A stretch of 64,000 nucleotides of DNA. Source: Patellaria atrata CBS 101060 (taxonomy: Eukaryota; Ascomycota; Dothideomycetes; Patellariales; Patellariaceae). Below are positions 41,889 to 51,164 of this stretch, piece by piece; position 1 is the stretch's first letter; every line of letters starts with the position of its first letter. The stretch covers positions 1,453,817 to 1,517,816 of the forward strand of contig MU006090.1 of assembly GCA_010093705.1 (NCBI GenBank), given 5' to 3'. The notes under the pieces were generated by a model that was not told the origin of the DNA, ran no database searches, and worked only from the letters and a program-made list of their open reading frames with translations. Made by a program: the position numbers and the translations under genes.

Positions 41889-43558
41889 ATGCAAAAGACG
41901 CTCTTTAAAGAGCTTCAATACCTCATCCGGTGCTCAAATACCCCGTTTTGCGCAACACAATTACTCAGAAAGTCTCACGGATCCAGACCGCACCACCGCC
42001 GGAGGTTTGGTACCTCTAAGAGATTGGACGTGGTTAAACCGTATTTGCTGGCGGATATTGGTGAAGGTAAGTGGAGTGATATGTCCTCCTTAAGATTGAT
42101 CTATGAACTGATCCTGCTAGGTATAACTGAATGCCAGGTCATCCAATGGTTCGTTCAGCCGGGAGCGAGGGTCGAGCAGTTCGATAAGATATGTGAGGTA
42201 CAATCGGACAAAGCATCGGTCGAGGTATTATATAGGAGATCTGTGCGGATTCGTTCAGCTTCCTAATTGTGATAGATCACATCTCGGTTCGATGGTGTAA
42301 TAAAGAAACTATACTATGAGGCGGATGATATGGCCAAGGTTGGCAAGGTACGTGGTATGGAGATACTCTAAATCGGACGTTACTAAGAGTCCGCCAGCCC
42401 CTTGTCGACATTGATATACAGAGCGAGATATCTCCAGAAGACGAAGCGCTTACCAAGGTTCCTGGCGAGGCAGAAGAAAAGAAACTTACACCGGACATAG
42501 AAGAGCAATCACAGTCGGCTTCTTCAATACCGGACGGGGGCACTGAAGAAGGTGGATTAGCGGCAGAAGGGGGTATAGCTGATACACCCACATCACAGTC
42601 GGAAAAATCGAAACCTTCTGGGAAGCACAAGTCGCTGGCGACTCCTGCGGTTCGACATTTGGTGAAAGAGTTGAGCCTAGACATAACGGACATACCAGGA
42701 ACAGGCAAAGATGGAAGAGTACTGAAAGAGGATGTGCAAAAGTTCTCCACACCCAAGACAGAATCAACTGCCGGCGCACCATCGCAGACATCTCCACAGC
42801 CGTCCTCCTCAGCCTCAACCACATCTTCTCCACGACCCGTCGGCGAACCCCTCACAACCGACAAGACCGTCCCCCTAACCCCAATCCAATCGCAGATGTT
42901 CAAAACCATGACCCGCTCGCTCAGTATCCCCCACTTCCTCTACACCGACTCCGTCGACATGACCTCCATCAACACCCTCCGCAACAAGCTCAATCGCAAC
43001 CCCAAATCCGCCAAACTCTCCGCCCTCCCCTTCATCCTCAAAGCCCTCTCCCTCGCCCTCTCCCACCATCCCCTCCTCAACGCCCACCTCAACACCGCAG
43101 ACTCCAAACCCCACCTCCACCTCAAAGCCTTGCACAACATAGGCGTGGCCATGGACACGCCCTCCGGCCTCCTCGTCCCCGTCATCCGCGCCGTCCAATC
43201 CCACACCATCGCCTCCCTCGCCACCGAACTGTCCCGACTCTCCTCTCTCGCGCGGGCCGGCAAACTCACCGCCGCCGACCTCTCCGGCGCCACTGTCTCC
43301 GTGAGCAATATAGGGAGTATAGGCGGTGGGGCCGTCGCGCCGGTTATCGTCCCGCCTCAGGTTGCGATTCTGGGCGTCGGGAGGGCGAAGGCGGTGCCGA
43401 GGTTCGATGGGGAGGGGAAAGTGGTGAGGGCCGAGGAGGCGGTGTTTAGCTGGAGTGCGGATCATCGGGTTATCGATGGGGCGGTGGTGGCGAGGTGTGC
43501 GGAGAGGGTCAAGGGGTATCTTGAAGGGGTGGAGGGGATGGTGCTTGAGATGAGTTGA
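41889..43558 (+). CDS. Branched-chain alpha-keto acid dehydrogenase E2 (dihydrolipoyl transacylase)
   Basis: Four exons (41889-42066, 42121-42224, 42276-42347, 42398-43558) with introns of 54, 51 and 50 nt encode 504 aa. A basic mitochondrial presequence (KSHGSRPHHRRRFGTSKR) precedes the lipoyl domain: LLADIGEGITECQVIQWFVQPGARV, with lipoylation at K90 in VQSDKASVEITSRFDG. A peripheral-subunit-binding domain follows an acidic linker (LATPAVRHLVKELSLDITDIPGTGKDGRVLKEDV). The catalytic domain ends with SADHRVIDGAV, active His474 and Asp478. SIPHFLYTDSVDMTSINTLR and the YNIGVAMDTPSGL-like block place it with BCKDH E2 rather than pyruvate or 2-oxoglutarate E2. It acts in Val/Leu/Ile catabolism. 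ATGs further upstream in frame (41766, about 41835) are less likely. Confidence 0.93.
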
Positions 43559-44262
43559 AGTGGGTGGAGAGGAGGATATGTTGCGAAATCGAGAATGGAT
43601 GGGACTGGAAACGAGTCATTTGCATTTGGAGGTCGCTAAGGACGATTTGTGTTATAAGCGTTTGAGGATGATTATGAGCTTTTATATCGACTTCTCGCTT
43701 TTGGTATAAATACTTCACCGTCACTCTGGACTTGCTATATTTTATTATCTAGCCTAGGTGACATTATCCTAGGTTTAGTATATAAACCTAGGTAACATCC
43801 TACTAGGTTTGATATCTTAGCCTAGATTACACTCTTCTAGGTTTTATATTCTAACCTAGGAAACATTCTTCCAAGTTTACCATATAAGCCCAAGATCACA
43901 TTATACTAGGTTAGGTATTCTAACCAAGGTGACACTATACTAGGTTAAGTATTCTAACCCAGGTAACATCATACTAGGCTTAATATTTTGACCTAAGTCT
44001 TGACTTTAAAACCCTACGGGGCAGTGAAGGGGGGGGATAAGAAGGTTTTAGGTTTACTTAGGGCGTTTGATCATAGCATTTACGAATGATATGTAGGTTA
44101 AATATTATATTCCATACATAGAGTGTTTTCAGCGCATAGAGCTAGTCTCGCCTACCTAAGTGAGGTTGCCATAGTACATCCATTAATTTACCCTAGAAGC
44201 CCGCTACGCCTAAGACCTATCACCAGTTCTCTGTATAGCGATGAAGTAGTAGCTATGCGATT
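43559..44262. other. Convergent intergenic region with minisatellite
   Basis: The spacer between BCKDH E2 and the BTB gene. It holds the 34-bp minisatellite (listed separately) and a G8 run near 44030. No coding sequence. Confidence 0.6.
43753..43997. repeat. 34-bp minisatellite, seven units
   Basis: Units begin at 43753, 43787, 43821, 43855, 43889, 43924 and 43958, with a partial unit at 43992; one step is 35 bp and the rest are exactly 34. Each unit starts with a CCTAGG-like core, has an ACTAGGTT-like core 15-16 bp later, then an AT-rich TATTCTAA/TATATAA tail. Units have diverged by substitutions but hardly by indels. Confidence 0.93.
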
Positions 44263-45015
44263 TCAGGACCTGCAGAACGACTGCTCATCGTTATGCTCGT
44301 GGTAATTCCCGCATTTATCTGCAGTCCAAGGGAGTCGCGCTTTAAATTCTGGCAGGTCCTGTTTGCCTCCAATACGTTGTAGTAAATCGACCAAGAACTC
44401 CCGTGGAGCCATATCGAAATCATTATCAGAAAAAGTAGGGTCGTTATCGGTGTTGCTGCTAAACAACCGACGGTGGCCGTAGAAATCTACTAGGAGTCGT
44501 CGCATCGGCGAGCCTTCAAAAGTTTTCCCGTAGATGTATTTTGCGAGAGTCGTAGGATAACGATTATTAGAACGAAAATAGTGGATGAAACCATCAATAA
44601 CCCTATTCTTGAAGCGGATATCGATCAACACATCTTCAAGAACGTACAATTCAGTGAGTCGATCGAGTTGAACAGATCTGCAGTATCCTCTTCCTTCACA
44701 AGCCAAATCGTTTTCGAGACCGCTAAAGATTCAGCCGGTACAAAGCCACTGGATATACGCAATGATCACATCTTCTCAGCGTAGGGAATTCGCACGATCC
44801 CCTCTGATTCCTTCCAATGGCCATTTAGAACAGCTTCGAAAAACTTGGATGATGCAGCAATTAAAGCCCTGTGCATCACAATCGGCTCGGGGTTGTCGAT
44901 AACGTAGATATCAAGCGTAGGACCATCAACTCTACCTCATGTAAGCCTTATGCCTGCAGTGAAAGTTGGAGAAAGCTTACCGTGGGCCGATTTTCTGCAG
45001 CTCGCAGACAGACAT
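44263..45015 (-). CDS. BTB/POZ-domain protein, possibly decaying
   Basis: Modelled as three exons (44981-45015, 44770-44931, 44263-44722), 218 aa. Exon 1 encodes MSVCELQKIGPR; a 49-nt intron (GTAAGC...GGTAG) joins it to VDGPTLDIYVID. The next block, PIVMHRALIAASSKFFEAVLNGHWKESEGIVRIPY, is a typical fungal BTB start. The rest (LDRLTELYVLEDVLIDIRFKNRVIDGF, then YIYGKTFEGSPMRRLLVDFYGH) is the usual alpha-helical continuation. The second intron (44723-44769, 47 nt) is odd: read through in one frame it gives VIIAYIQWLCTG, which looks like conserved BTB sequence, followed by a stop. Either a coding piece became an intron or this is a pseudogene with one frameshift and one stop. Such BTB proteins form large, rapidly evolving families with unknown roles. 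Confidence 0.62.
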
Positions 45016-45323
45016 GAGGACGGTAATCCTCGAATTATGTATTGAGCCCATCTTTGTTGATAAAAGCGTTGAGGTAGAGCTGGTGGAGTTGCAAGACGCC
45101 TTATGTCAGGCGAAAGTAAGGTGGAGATGTGGCCTCGCAAATGGCGGCTCACGTGAGGGTAAACTCTCGTGGTTGAGCCTGAGTTGTGTCGTTGTACGTG
45201 ACCTCCTGCCAAATTCTACGGGTTTGTATACGGTAGCTCAAACAGAAGTCCTTAGATTCAACAATGGTTGCAGCACTGGGGTCACTCCGACGTGGCTGAT
45301 CGAGTGCGATGCAGCAAACCTCT
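45016..45323. other. Short intergenic region, BTB promoter / HIT 3' end
   Basis: 308 bp upstream of the BTB start and downstream of the HIT stop. Both genes lie on the minus strand, so this is the BTB promoter plus the HIT 3' UTR. No distinctive motif. Confidence 0.5.
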
Positions 45324-46055
45324 TCATAGCTTTGCTTTTATTTCTAAGTCATCGAACTTATTGTTAAGCAGTTTTCGTAATTCTCCCCGAATCTTCGCAG
45401 CTAATACTCCAGCTTCTTCCTCGTCCAAATCTTCTCTTGTGCCTCTTCCAAACATGGTCCAGCTTTTGTTCTTGACTTCGGGCATTGTCTCTGGTCGCGG
45501 AATAATATGGAAATGCACGTGAGGAACTACCTGGGCTGCTCTTGCTCCGTTGTTTTGCACAATGTTATAGTCTGTTATTCCTAATGTACGCATCACTGCT
45601 AATGAGAGGAGTGGAAGCCAAAAGCCTACAGTAGGTACTCAGCAAATGAAGAACGTTGAACACTGCAAGGCACCAAGTTCGACAGCTCAAACACTAGCCT
45701 GTGGAGATAAGTACCTACCAATATCCATGGACTCTTGCGAGCCTACATCCTGTAGCTTTTGTCTGTGTGCTCTCGTGGCAACAAGCAAATGGCCCTTCGT
45801 CATGGGCAGAATGTCCAGAAAGGCTAGCACGTTTTCCGAGTTGAGAATAATCCAACAAGCTGGATCTATTTTCTCTGGCTCTATGCTCCCTTCATCCGGA
45901 ATACACGATAGTAGCACTTCCTTGGGTAACTCGGGATGAGAAAGTAAAGGGTTCGAGGATGAAGGTATGGATTGAAAGGGAAACGCTTGGGCTATGGAGC
46001 AAAAAGGGCAGGATTGCGGATAGAGATCGTCAAGAGACGACTGTGCGATTGACAT
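45324..46055 (-). CDS. HIT-family nucleotide hydrolase
   Basis: Two exons (45719-46055 and 45324-45625) around a 93-nt intron (GTAGGT...CTGTAG) give 212 aa from MSIAQSSLDD. The HIT fold is clear: SCPFCSIAQAFPF (CxxC), NVLAFLDILPMTKGHLLVATRAHRQKLQDV, FWLPLLSLAVMRTLGITDYNIVQNNGARAAQ and the catalytic triad motif H-V-H-F-H followed by IIPRPE. HIT enzymes hydrolyse nucleotide phosphoramidates or asymmetric substrates; the exact substrate is not inferable. A 30-35-residue insertion separates the CxxC from the core. A second in-frame ATG at 46142 could add 29 residues, but its sequence looks like leader. It is divergent from the I78 gene across 725 bp. Confidence 0.88.
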
Positions 46056-46780
46056 GGTCCTATCATCGCGTCTGGTGTTCAGGTTCGAGTTAAGAAGAGG
46101 AGGGTTCTCAAAGTTCTTATGACGAAGTTCGCTTGAAGCCAAAAGCGGTTGTCATGGCAAGGCAGAGCCTCGGTTGTTCCGACAGAGAAAACATAACAAC
46201 TACAGAGTACTTGTCCATAATGTCTATAATACCCATCACATACACTTCCGGCTTCGTTTCACACGGCAAAGACAGCGAGATATCGAGATTTCATATTCAA
46301 AAAATCCCACGCTGGATGGCAGGGCACACAGACAAGCCGACTATCATCTTGAACACCATAACTCCCATGCTGGTAACCCCTACTCTTGGAACCTAAACAT
46401 GTACGGTCTTTACTCTGTGCAGCAAACGTCAAAAGTCATCGAATAGAAGACATGAACACAGTATACTAGATAACAGGAAGTATCTAGTATGAAAAAGAGA
46501 AATCCAGAATTCGGTCACGTGAACCCGCACACCCAAAAATTGCCGGTTAGCAACGGCTGGTGGGTATGACGTAGGTTGCTTTGTACGCGTGAGATGAGGG
46601 CATCTATTACGACGTCTTTGAAGCCTTGGACTATATATTCTATATAGAGATACGAATCCTCCTAAGAGCTTTATCCTATCATACTATTTTTGCACATCCT
46701 ACACCTTTCAATACTCAAACAGAGTCTCTCATAAACCCAACTCACAACCTACTACACACTACAGATCCATACAAGCAATC
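46056..46780. promoter_or_regulatory. Divergent promoter with TATA palindrome
   Basis: 725 bp between the HIT and I78 starts. A perfect inverted repeat CTATATA-TTC-TATATAG at 46631-46647 sits 134 bp upstream of the I78 ATG and is the best TATA-box candidate in the window. The sequence between it and the ATG is pyrimidine- and A-rich, like a fungal 5' leader. Confidence 0.55.
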
Positions 46781-47299
46781 ATGCCTCTCGTAGTTCCCGG
46801 CCTCATGGGTACCAACAAGGACGACAGTACCAAGTGGGAGAATGAGCTTATAGGAAAGCAGTTAGGCGATCAGACAAACGAGACGGTATGTTAGAATAAC
46901 ATGTCTTTTCTTCCCCGACTACCCCACATAAATCTTACTCCCGCCCATTCCATCCTTCTACAACAACTCCCTATACCCAGGGTATGTCACGGTAGCCACC
47001 TAAAGAAGCACATTACGTCCTATCTACCTTCCGATCCTGAATCAATTTGCTAACAAACATCATATCTAGACCTTCGCCAAAAAGGACCTCCCAAAAGAGC
47101 ACCGTGTGGTAAGAGAGGGCGATATGATGACCATGGACCACAAACCAGACCGGTTAGTTCACGGCCCAGTTCCCAGATTCAGATATATTTCATCCGAGCC
47201 ATTACACTCCCAGTGCTACCAACACTAACATATCGCATCTGCAGACTTAACATTCACGTCGGAGAAGACGGCACCGTCACCAACGTCAAGTACGGTTAA
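46781..47299 (+). CDS. Peptidase inhibitor I78-family small protein
   Basis: Three tiny exons (46781-46885, 47070-47152, 47245-47299) with introns of 184 and 92 nt give 80 aa, too short to stand out as an open frame. The protein begins MPLVVPGLMGTNKDDSTKW, continues NELIGKQLGDQTNETTFAKKDLPKEHRVVREGDMMTMDHKPDRLNIHVGEDGTVTNVKYG and stops. The REGDMMTMDHKPDRLNIHVGEDG block matches the I78/potato-inhibitor-like fold (RPGDxxTxDFxxxRLNIxxDxxG). Family members inhibit serine proteases or are of unknown cytosolic function. No signal peptide is present, so it should be intracellular. The strong TATA-like element upstream suggests inducible expression. All junctions keep the frame. Confidence 0.87.
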
Positions 47300-48155
47300 A
47301 TTTTGTCTCAAACCCAACCGGCTGTCTCCCTTTTTGATTGGACGGACGTAACCAGAACGCGTGCGTCATGAACCGAGTATGGGGCCTAGAACGGACCCTA
47401 CGATATCTGAAGCGACGATGCCGCGATCCCTTCTTCCTTCTTTGTTTGTCATTAAATTCCATAGAGAAAGAATGAAACACATCATACACATGTATACATG
47501 TACAATACACCCTGAGTATGCAGCGATCTCGCTTCCACGGAAACAATTCCCAAACACTCTATTCCCATCACCTTAATGACCTAAGCAACAGATTGCTGAC
47601 TGATCTCCCTACCCCTGACGCCCCTTTCTCCCCGGGTCCAAGCTCCAGACCCAAGCCCACGGACACCCGTCCAACCCGTCGCATAAGCGACGGATAGAAC
47701 GTTCTATCTTGTCAGAAGCTGTCCCGACAAATTCTAGAGGTTGACCCGACCCTAGAGGCAGATATTTGGAATTCTAGGGTCAGACTTTTCCCTTTGTAGA
47801 AATCCTTTCCTGGGCTGGACAGTTAATTACAAAGAAAGCGGAAACGCGGGTGCGCTGCCGATATGCATTAGAACTGGAAAATTAGATTTCGGGTCTACTC
47901 CATATTATGATATTGTGCAATTCGGTTAGGATTACATACTGTGATGGAAACAGAGACCACGCTCTGATATGACACGTCAATATCGTAGAAACAACCAGAG
48001 CCCAGGACTACGCTATGCAGCACTCCACCCATGCACGAATATCAAAAACGGTCCGAAAGCCAGTTCCGGCCAAGTCTCGGTCAAACCGCCGTCTCCGCCC
48101 ATCCTTCCCTCCCCACTTCCGCCCTAATCCTCAACTCATCCATCCATCCCATCCA
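47300..48155. other. Convergent intergenic region
   Basis: 856 bp between the I78 stop and the stop of the transcription-factor-like gene. An imperfect inverted pair GATAGAACGTTCTATC lies near 47693-47708. No gene seen. Confidence 0.5.
47693..47708. repeat. 16-bp perfect palindrome in 3' spacer
   Basis: GATAGAACGTTCTATC reads identically on both strands. It lies about 400 bp downstream of the I78 stop. It could be a transcription-factor dyad or a chance palindrome; no neighbouring element indicates a role. Confidence 0.6.
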
Positions 48156-50097
48156 TCACCTCCCCACCCCCAACCCCGCCTGGACCCCCAAAAACCGTCT
48201 CAGCGTCCTCAACACGCCCGTCCTCCCCATCCCCTCACACCCAAGCACAACCAGACCCCTCACCCCCCTCGCGATCCACGCAGCCCTTTGCCCTGCATCA
48301 ACGCCCCTCCCCCTCGCCGCCGCGCCCGCCGTGAGCGCGATCCAGAAGCGTGGGCCCTGCAGCGCGTCCCATGCTTCTGGGGGTGTGGACTCGTATGCGG
48401 ATGTGAGACGGACGAGGAGGTCCGGGAAGGACTGGGGGAAGGTGAGGGAGAGCGGCGTTCGGGTGTGGATGGCAGTTGCGTAGAGGAGGGAGGTTAGGCG
48501 GATGGTTTCGTAGAGGGGGTCGGAGGGGTCGGAAGGGTGGGAGAGGGTGCGGTGGTATATGCGTGCGATTTCTAGGGTGCGGGTGTGTTGGCGGGAATCC
48601 GGGGGAGTGGTGAGGTAGGTTTGGTTTGGGAAGGTTGGGGGATCCTCGTGGGAAGGTGTGCCGGGGAAGGGGGAAACGTGGGCGTGGGTGTGGGCGTTCG
48701 AGTGGAGGTCGAGGAAGAGGTCGGTGAGCACGAGCATGTTTTGTATGAGATTCCCGGTTTGCTCGGAGCAGTGGAAGAGGTGTGGGATGCTGAAGAAGTC
48801 TGAGTTCGGCCAGCGGAGGGGAGATTCTGGGATTTGGGTTATGAAAGGGTCGGAAGAGATGCCGAGTGAGTCGTAGTAGTCGTAATATATTGAGTGTGCC
48901 TGTTCTTCGAAATAGGCGCATGTGAGAAAAGAATCCCTGCTCGAGATGTTAGTTAGTTTACGGATTATCACTTGGTGAGTTGCGAAGTACTCACATGGTC
49001 AGCACAGAAGCAATATTACCATCTTTTGTGAGAGCGTGGAGACCCCCTCTAGCTTCGACCATTTTACGAAGTCCTCTGGCGTGTACTACCAATGTGTCTT
49101 TATCGCTAGTAGGTAACTCCGTTAGTAAGAGATGCACAACTGCAACGAGAGATTGCGGAGTCTTCTCGTTTCGAAGTTCGTTTCTCAAGGCACCCATTAG
49201 ATCCGCCTTTAGTGAAATAGCGTCTACACTTTCTGGTTGACCCCTAATGAGATCTAAATGGGTAGAGGATAACGCGAAGGTACTTATGAAAGCAGCCGGA
49301 CTTCCAACCAGATCAGGGTCACTCATATACTGTCGGCCTTGATGAGAACGGGGGTTGAAGTATGCGCTACCTAGATCGTTTTAGCTGAAGAATATTTCCA
49401 CACACTACTTCAATCACTCACAATGGTACAATGTCCGCTCAAAGCTCACATTTGGTTTGAAACGACCCAAGAGTTCCTTGAAAGGGTTGTACGCGACGTT
49501 CAGATATCTTTGAAGCTGATCTTCCTGTTGAACACCAACGGGAGCCTCATGACAATTCAGATTGTAGGGTTGCTCCATTGGAGAGTCCGGCCGCACGTCA
49601 TCCAAGATATGAGAGAAGACGTCCTGACTAACTGAGCTCGAAGGAGATGGCGAGTCCGAGAAGTCTAAGACTGATTCTGACGCTCGTCGATGTTCTTCGT
49701 CTATTATCCCTCTGCGAAGGCCTTGCTGCCGTTTTGATATTTTCGCCTTCCTAAACAGAGCCAGAGCTTCATCTGTTCGCATGAGTGGTCCAGGGCTGTC
49801 ATCACTGATGTAGTCATTTCGCGGAGACCTTTTCGATATACCATCTTTTGATTGCTTGCCCTTGGAGCTCGCACTTCGAGTTTTCCTTAGTTTCTCGATA
49901 CGTGGTCTCCGGGAGATGTGGTTGTACATAACATGAGATCGATTCTCTCTCATGGTAGACCGGTCCTTGAACTGATCGGGATCAGTCGTGGTGACAAAAC
50001 GGAAGCTGAGATTGGCGATTGATGGTATGTTGGGATCATTGTATTCAGCATCGTTGCCTCTGGTTATGGATGGGGTCAAATCATTGAAGGAAGTCAT
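48156..50097 (-). CDS. Fungal transcription-factor-domain protein lacking a Zn2Cys6 cluster
   Basis: Three exons (49422-50097, 48995-49370, 48156-48936) with introns of 51 and 58 nt give 610 aa from MTSFNDLTPSITRG. The N-terminus carries NLSFRFVTTTDPDQFKDRSTMRENRSHVMYNHISRR followed by a basic, Ser/Lys-rich stretch (RIEKLRKTRSASSKGKQ). This is the arrangement in a large Pezizomycotina family annotated as fungal-specific transcription factor domain proteins. Helices typical of that domain follow (NVAYNPFKELLGRF; FISTFALSSTHLDLIRG; LVAVVHLLLTELPTSDKDTLVVHARGLRKMVEARGGL; TRTLEIARIYHRTL). No CxxC cluster is present, so DNA binding is unproven. The C-terminal 60 codons are extremely Gly/Arg/Leu-biased and the exact stop is less certain. 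Confidence 0.8.
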
Positions 50098-51164
50098 GAT
50101 GAGTAAGGAATGTGATACATAAGATTGATAATCACCGAATGTATAAGCGATAGTTCTACTGGTACCTAGAGTTAGGGGTAGAAGAGTGGCAAAACCCGGA
50201 CTTCTGTCACTGTCAATCCGAAAGGAAGAAGGTAACAACTATTATAACGGTCTTCAACTACATGATCTCGCCTATGTACAGACGTGATATTCAGGGGCCC
50301 TTTCACTTCCGCGGTGGCTCCACATAGGGAGTAGTATAACGTAGCAATGCCAAAAGCTTGATGAAGCTATTGTTGGTGGTAGCAGCATCCTCTGCGGAGA
50401 CGCCCGTAGGGCTAGAGGTCCTACCGATTCGTCAAACGTTGTAACGGTACAGCTCTTTTGATAAGGCTGAACCACGAGTGAACGAGGATCTTGCGAATTT
50501 GAACTGTCGACGGCCGAGATGAACTGCACCGTGCATGTTGTAATGCCCGAATTACATTACGCTAGCAACGTTATTACAGATAATACGGTACGGTCCTTGG
50601 TTTTGAGGCTTGTTAGCAGCGGCAGATGCGTTTAGGATTTGGCAACTCTGCATAATTCTCTTTTAGCGAACAGGGTTAGTGAGAGTGAGTATGACCCATC
50701 TGCGGCTCAAAGACTGTTCCGCCAAGGCAAAAATGCGTGGGAAGTGAGGGTAAGCACGTGATTAGCTTACTCTCAGATTTTTGAACATTACCGCTGTCCT
50801 CCATTTCAGACCGCCTTGCCCAGTTCGTCGCAATTTCAATCCTAGAGAACCGAGAGAGCCCCCAACTTTCCCAACTGATACTCATATCTTGCCCTGGTAC
50901 GCCTGAACCGTGTGGCTTGCAGAGCCGAAACGGTAAGCCTCTGCGGACACTGCGTGACTGCGGTCTTCTCTCTTTGATACCTACACTGCGGTATATTCAG
51001 GAACCTTCTTGGCCCCAATCATATCAGTTCACTATATCCCCACTCCATCAGTAATCACTCATCCCTCGGAAAGCCCTTCTCCCTGACCAGTTACCAGTTA
51101 AACGGCGATGGACCATGTCAGCTGAACTCCAACGCGCTAAGCCCAAGGCACGCCATTTCTGCCG
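50098..51164. other. Intergenic region, transcription-factor-like gene promoter / RIC1 3' end
   Basis: 1,067 bp, most of it upstream of the 48-50 kb gene; a GTAC-rich site (atacggtacggtcc) lies near 50583. The same frame is open to 50238 upstream of the chosen start. No additional gene is supported. Confidence 0.5.

Noticed and set aside
42875-43465. 196-codon antisense frame over BCKDH E2
   Set aside because: GC-rich codon bias of the real gene leaves the opposite strand open; Gly/Glu-rich nonsense.
48015-48497. Plus-strand Pro/Arg-rich frames opposite the transcription-factor-like gene
   Set aside because: Mirror of the GC-rich C-terminal coding region; no plausible protein.
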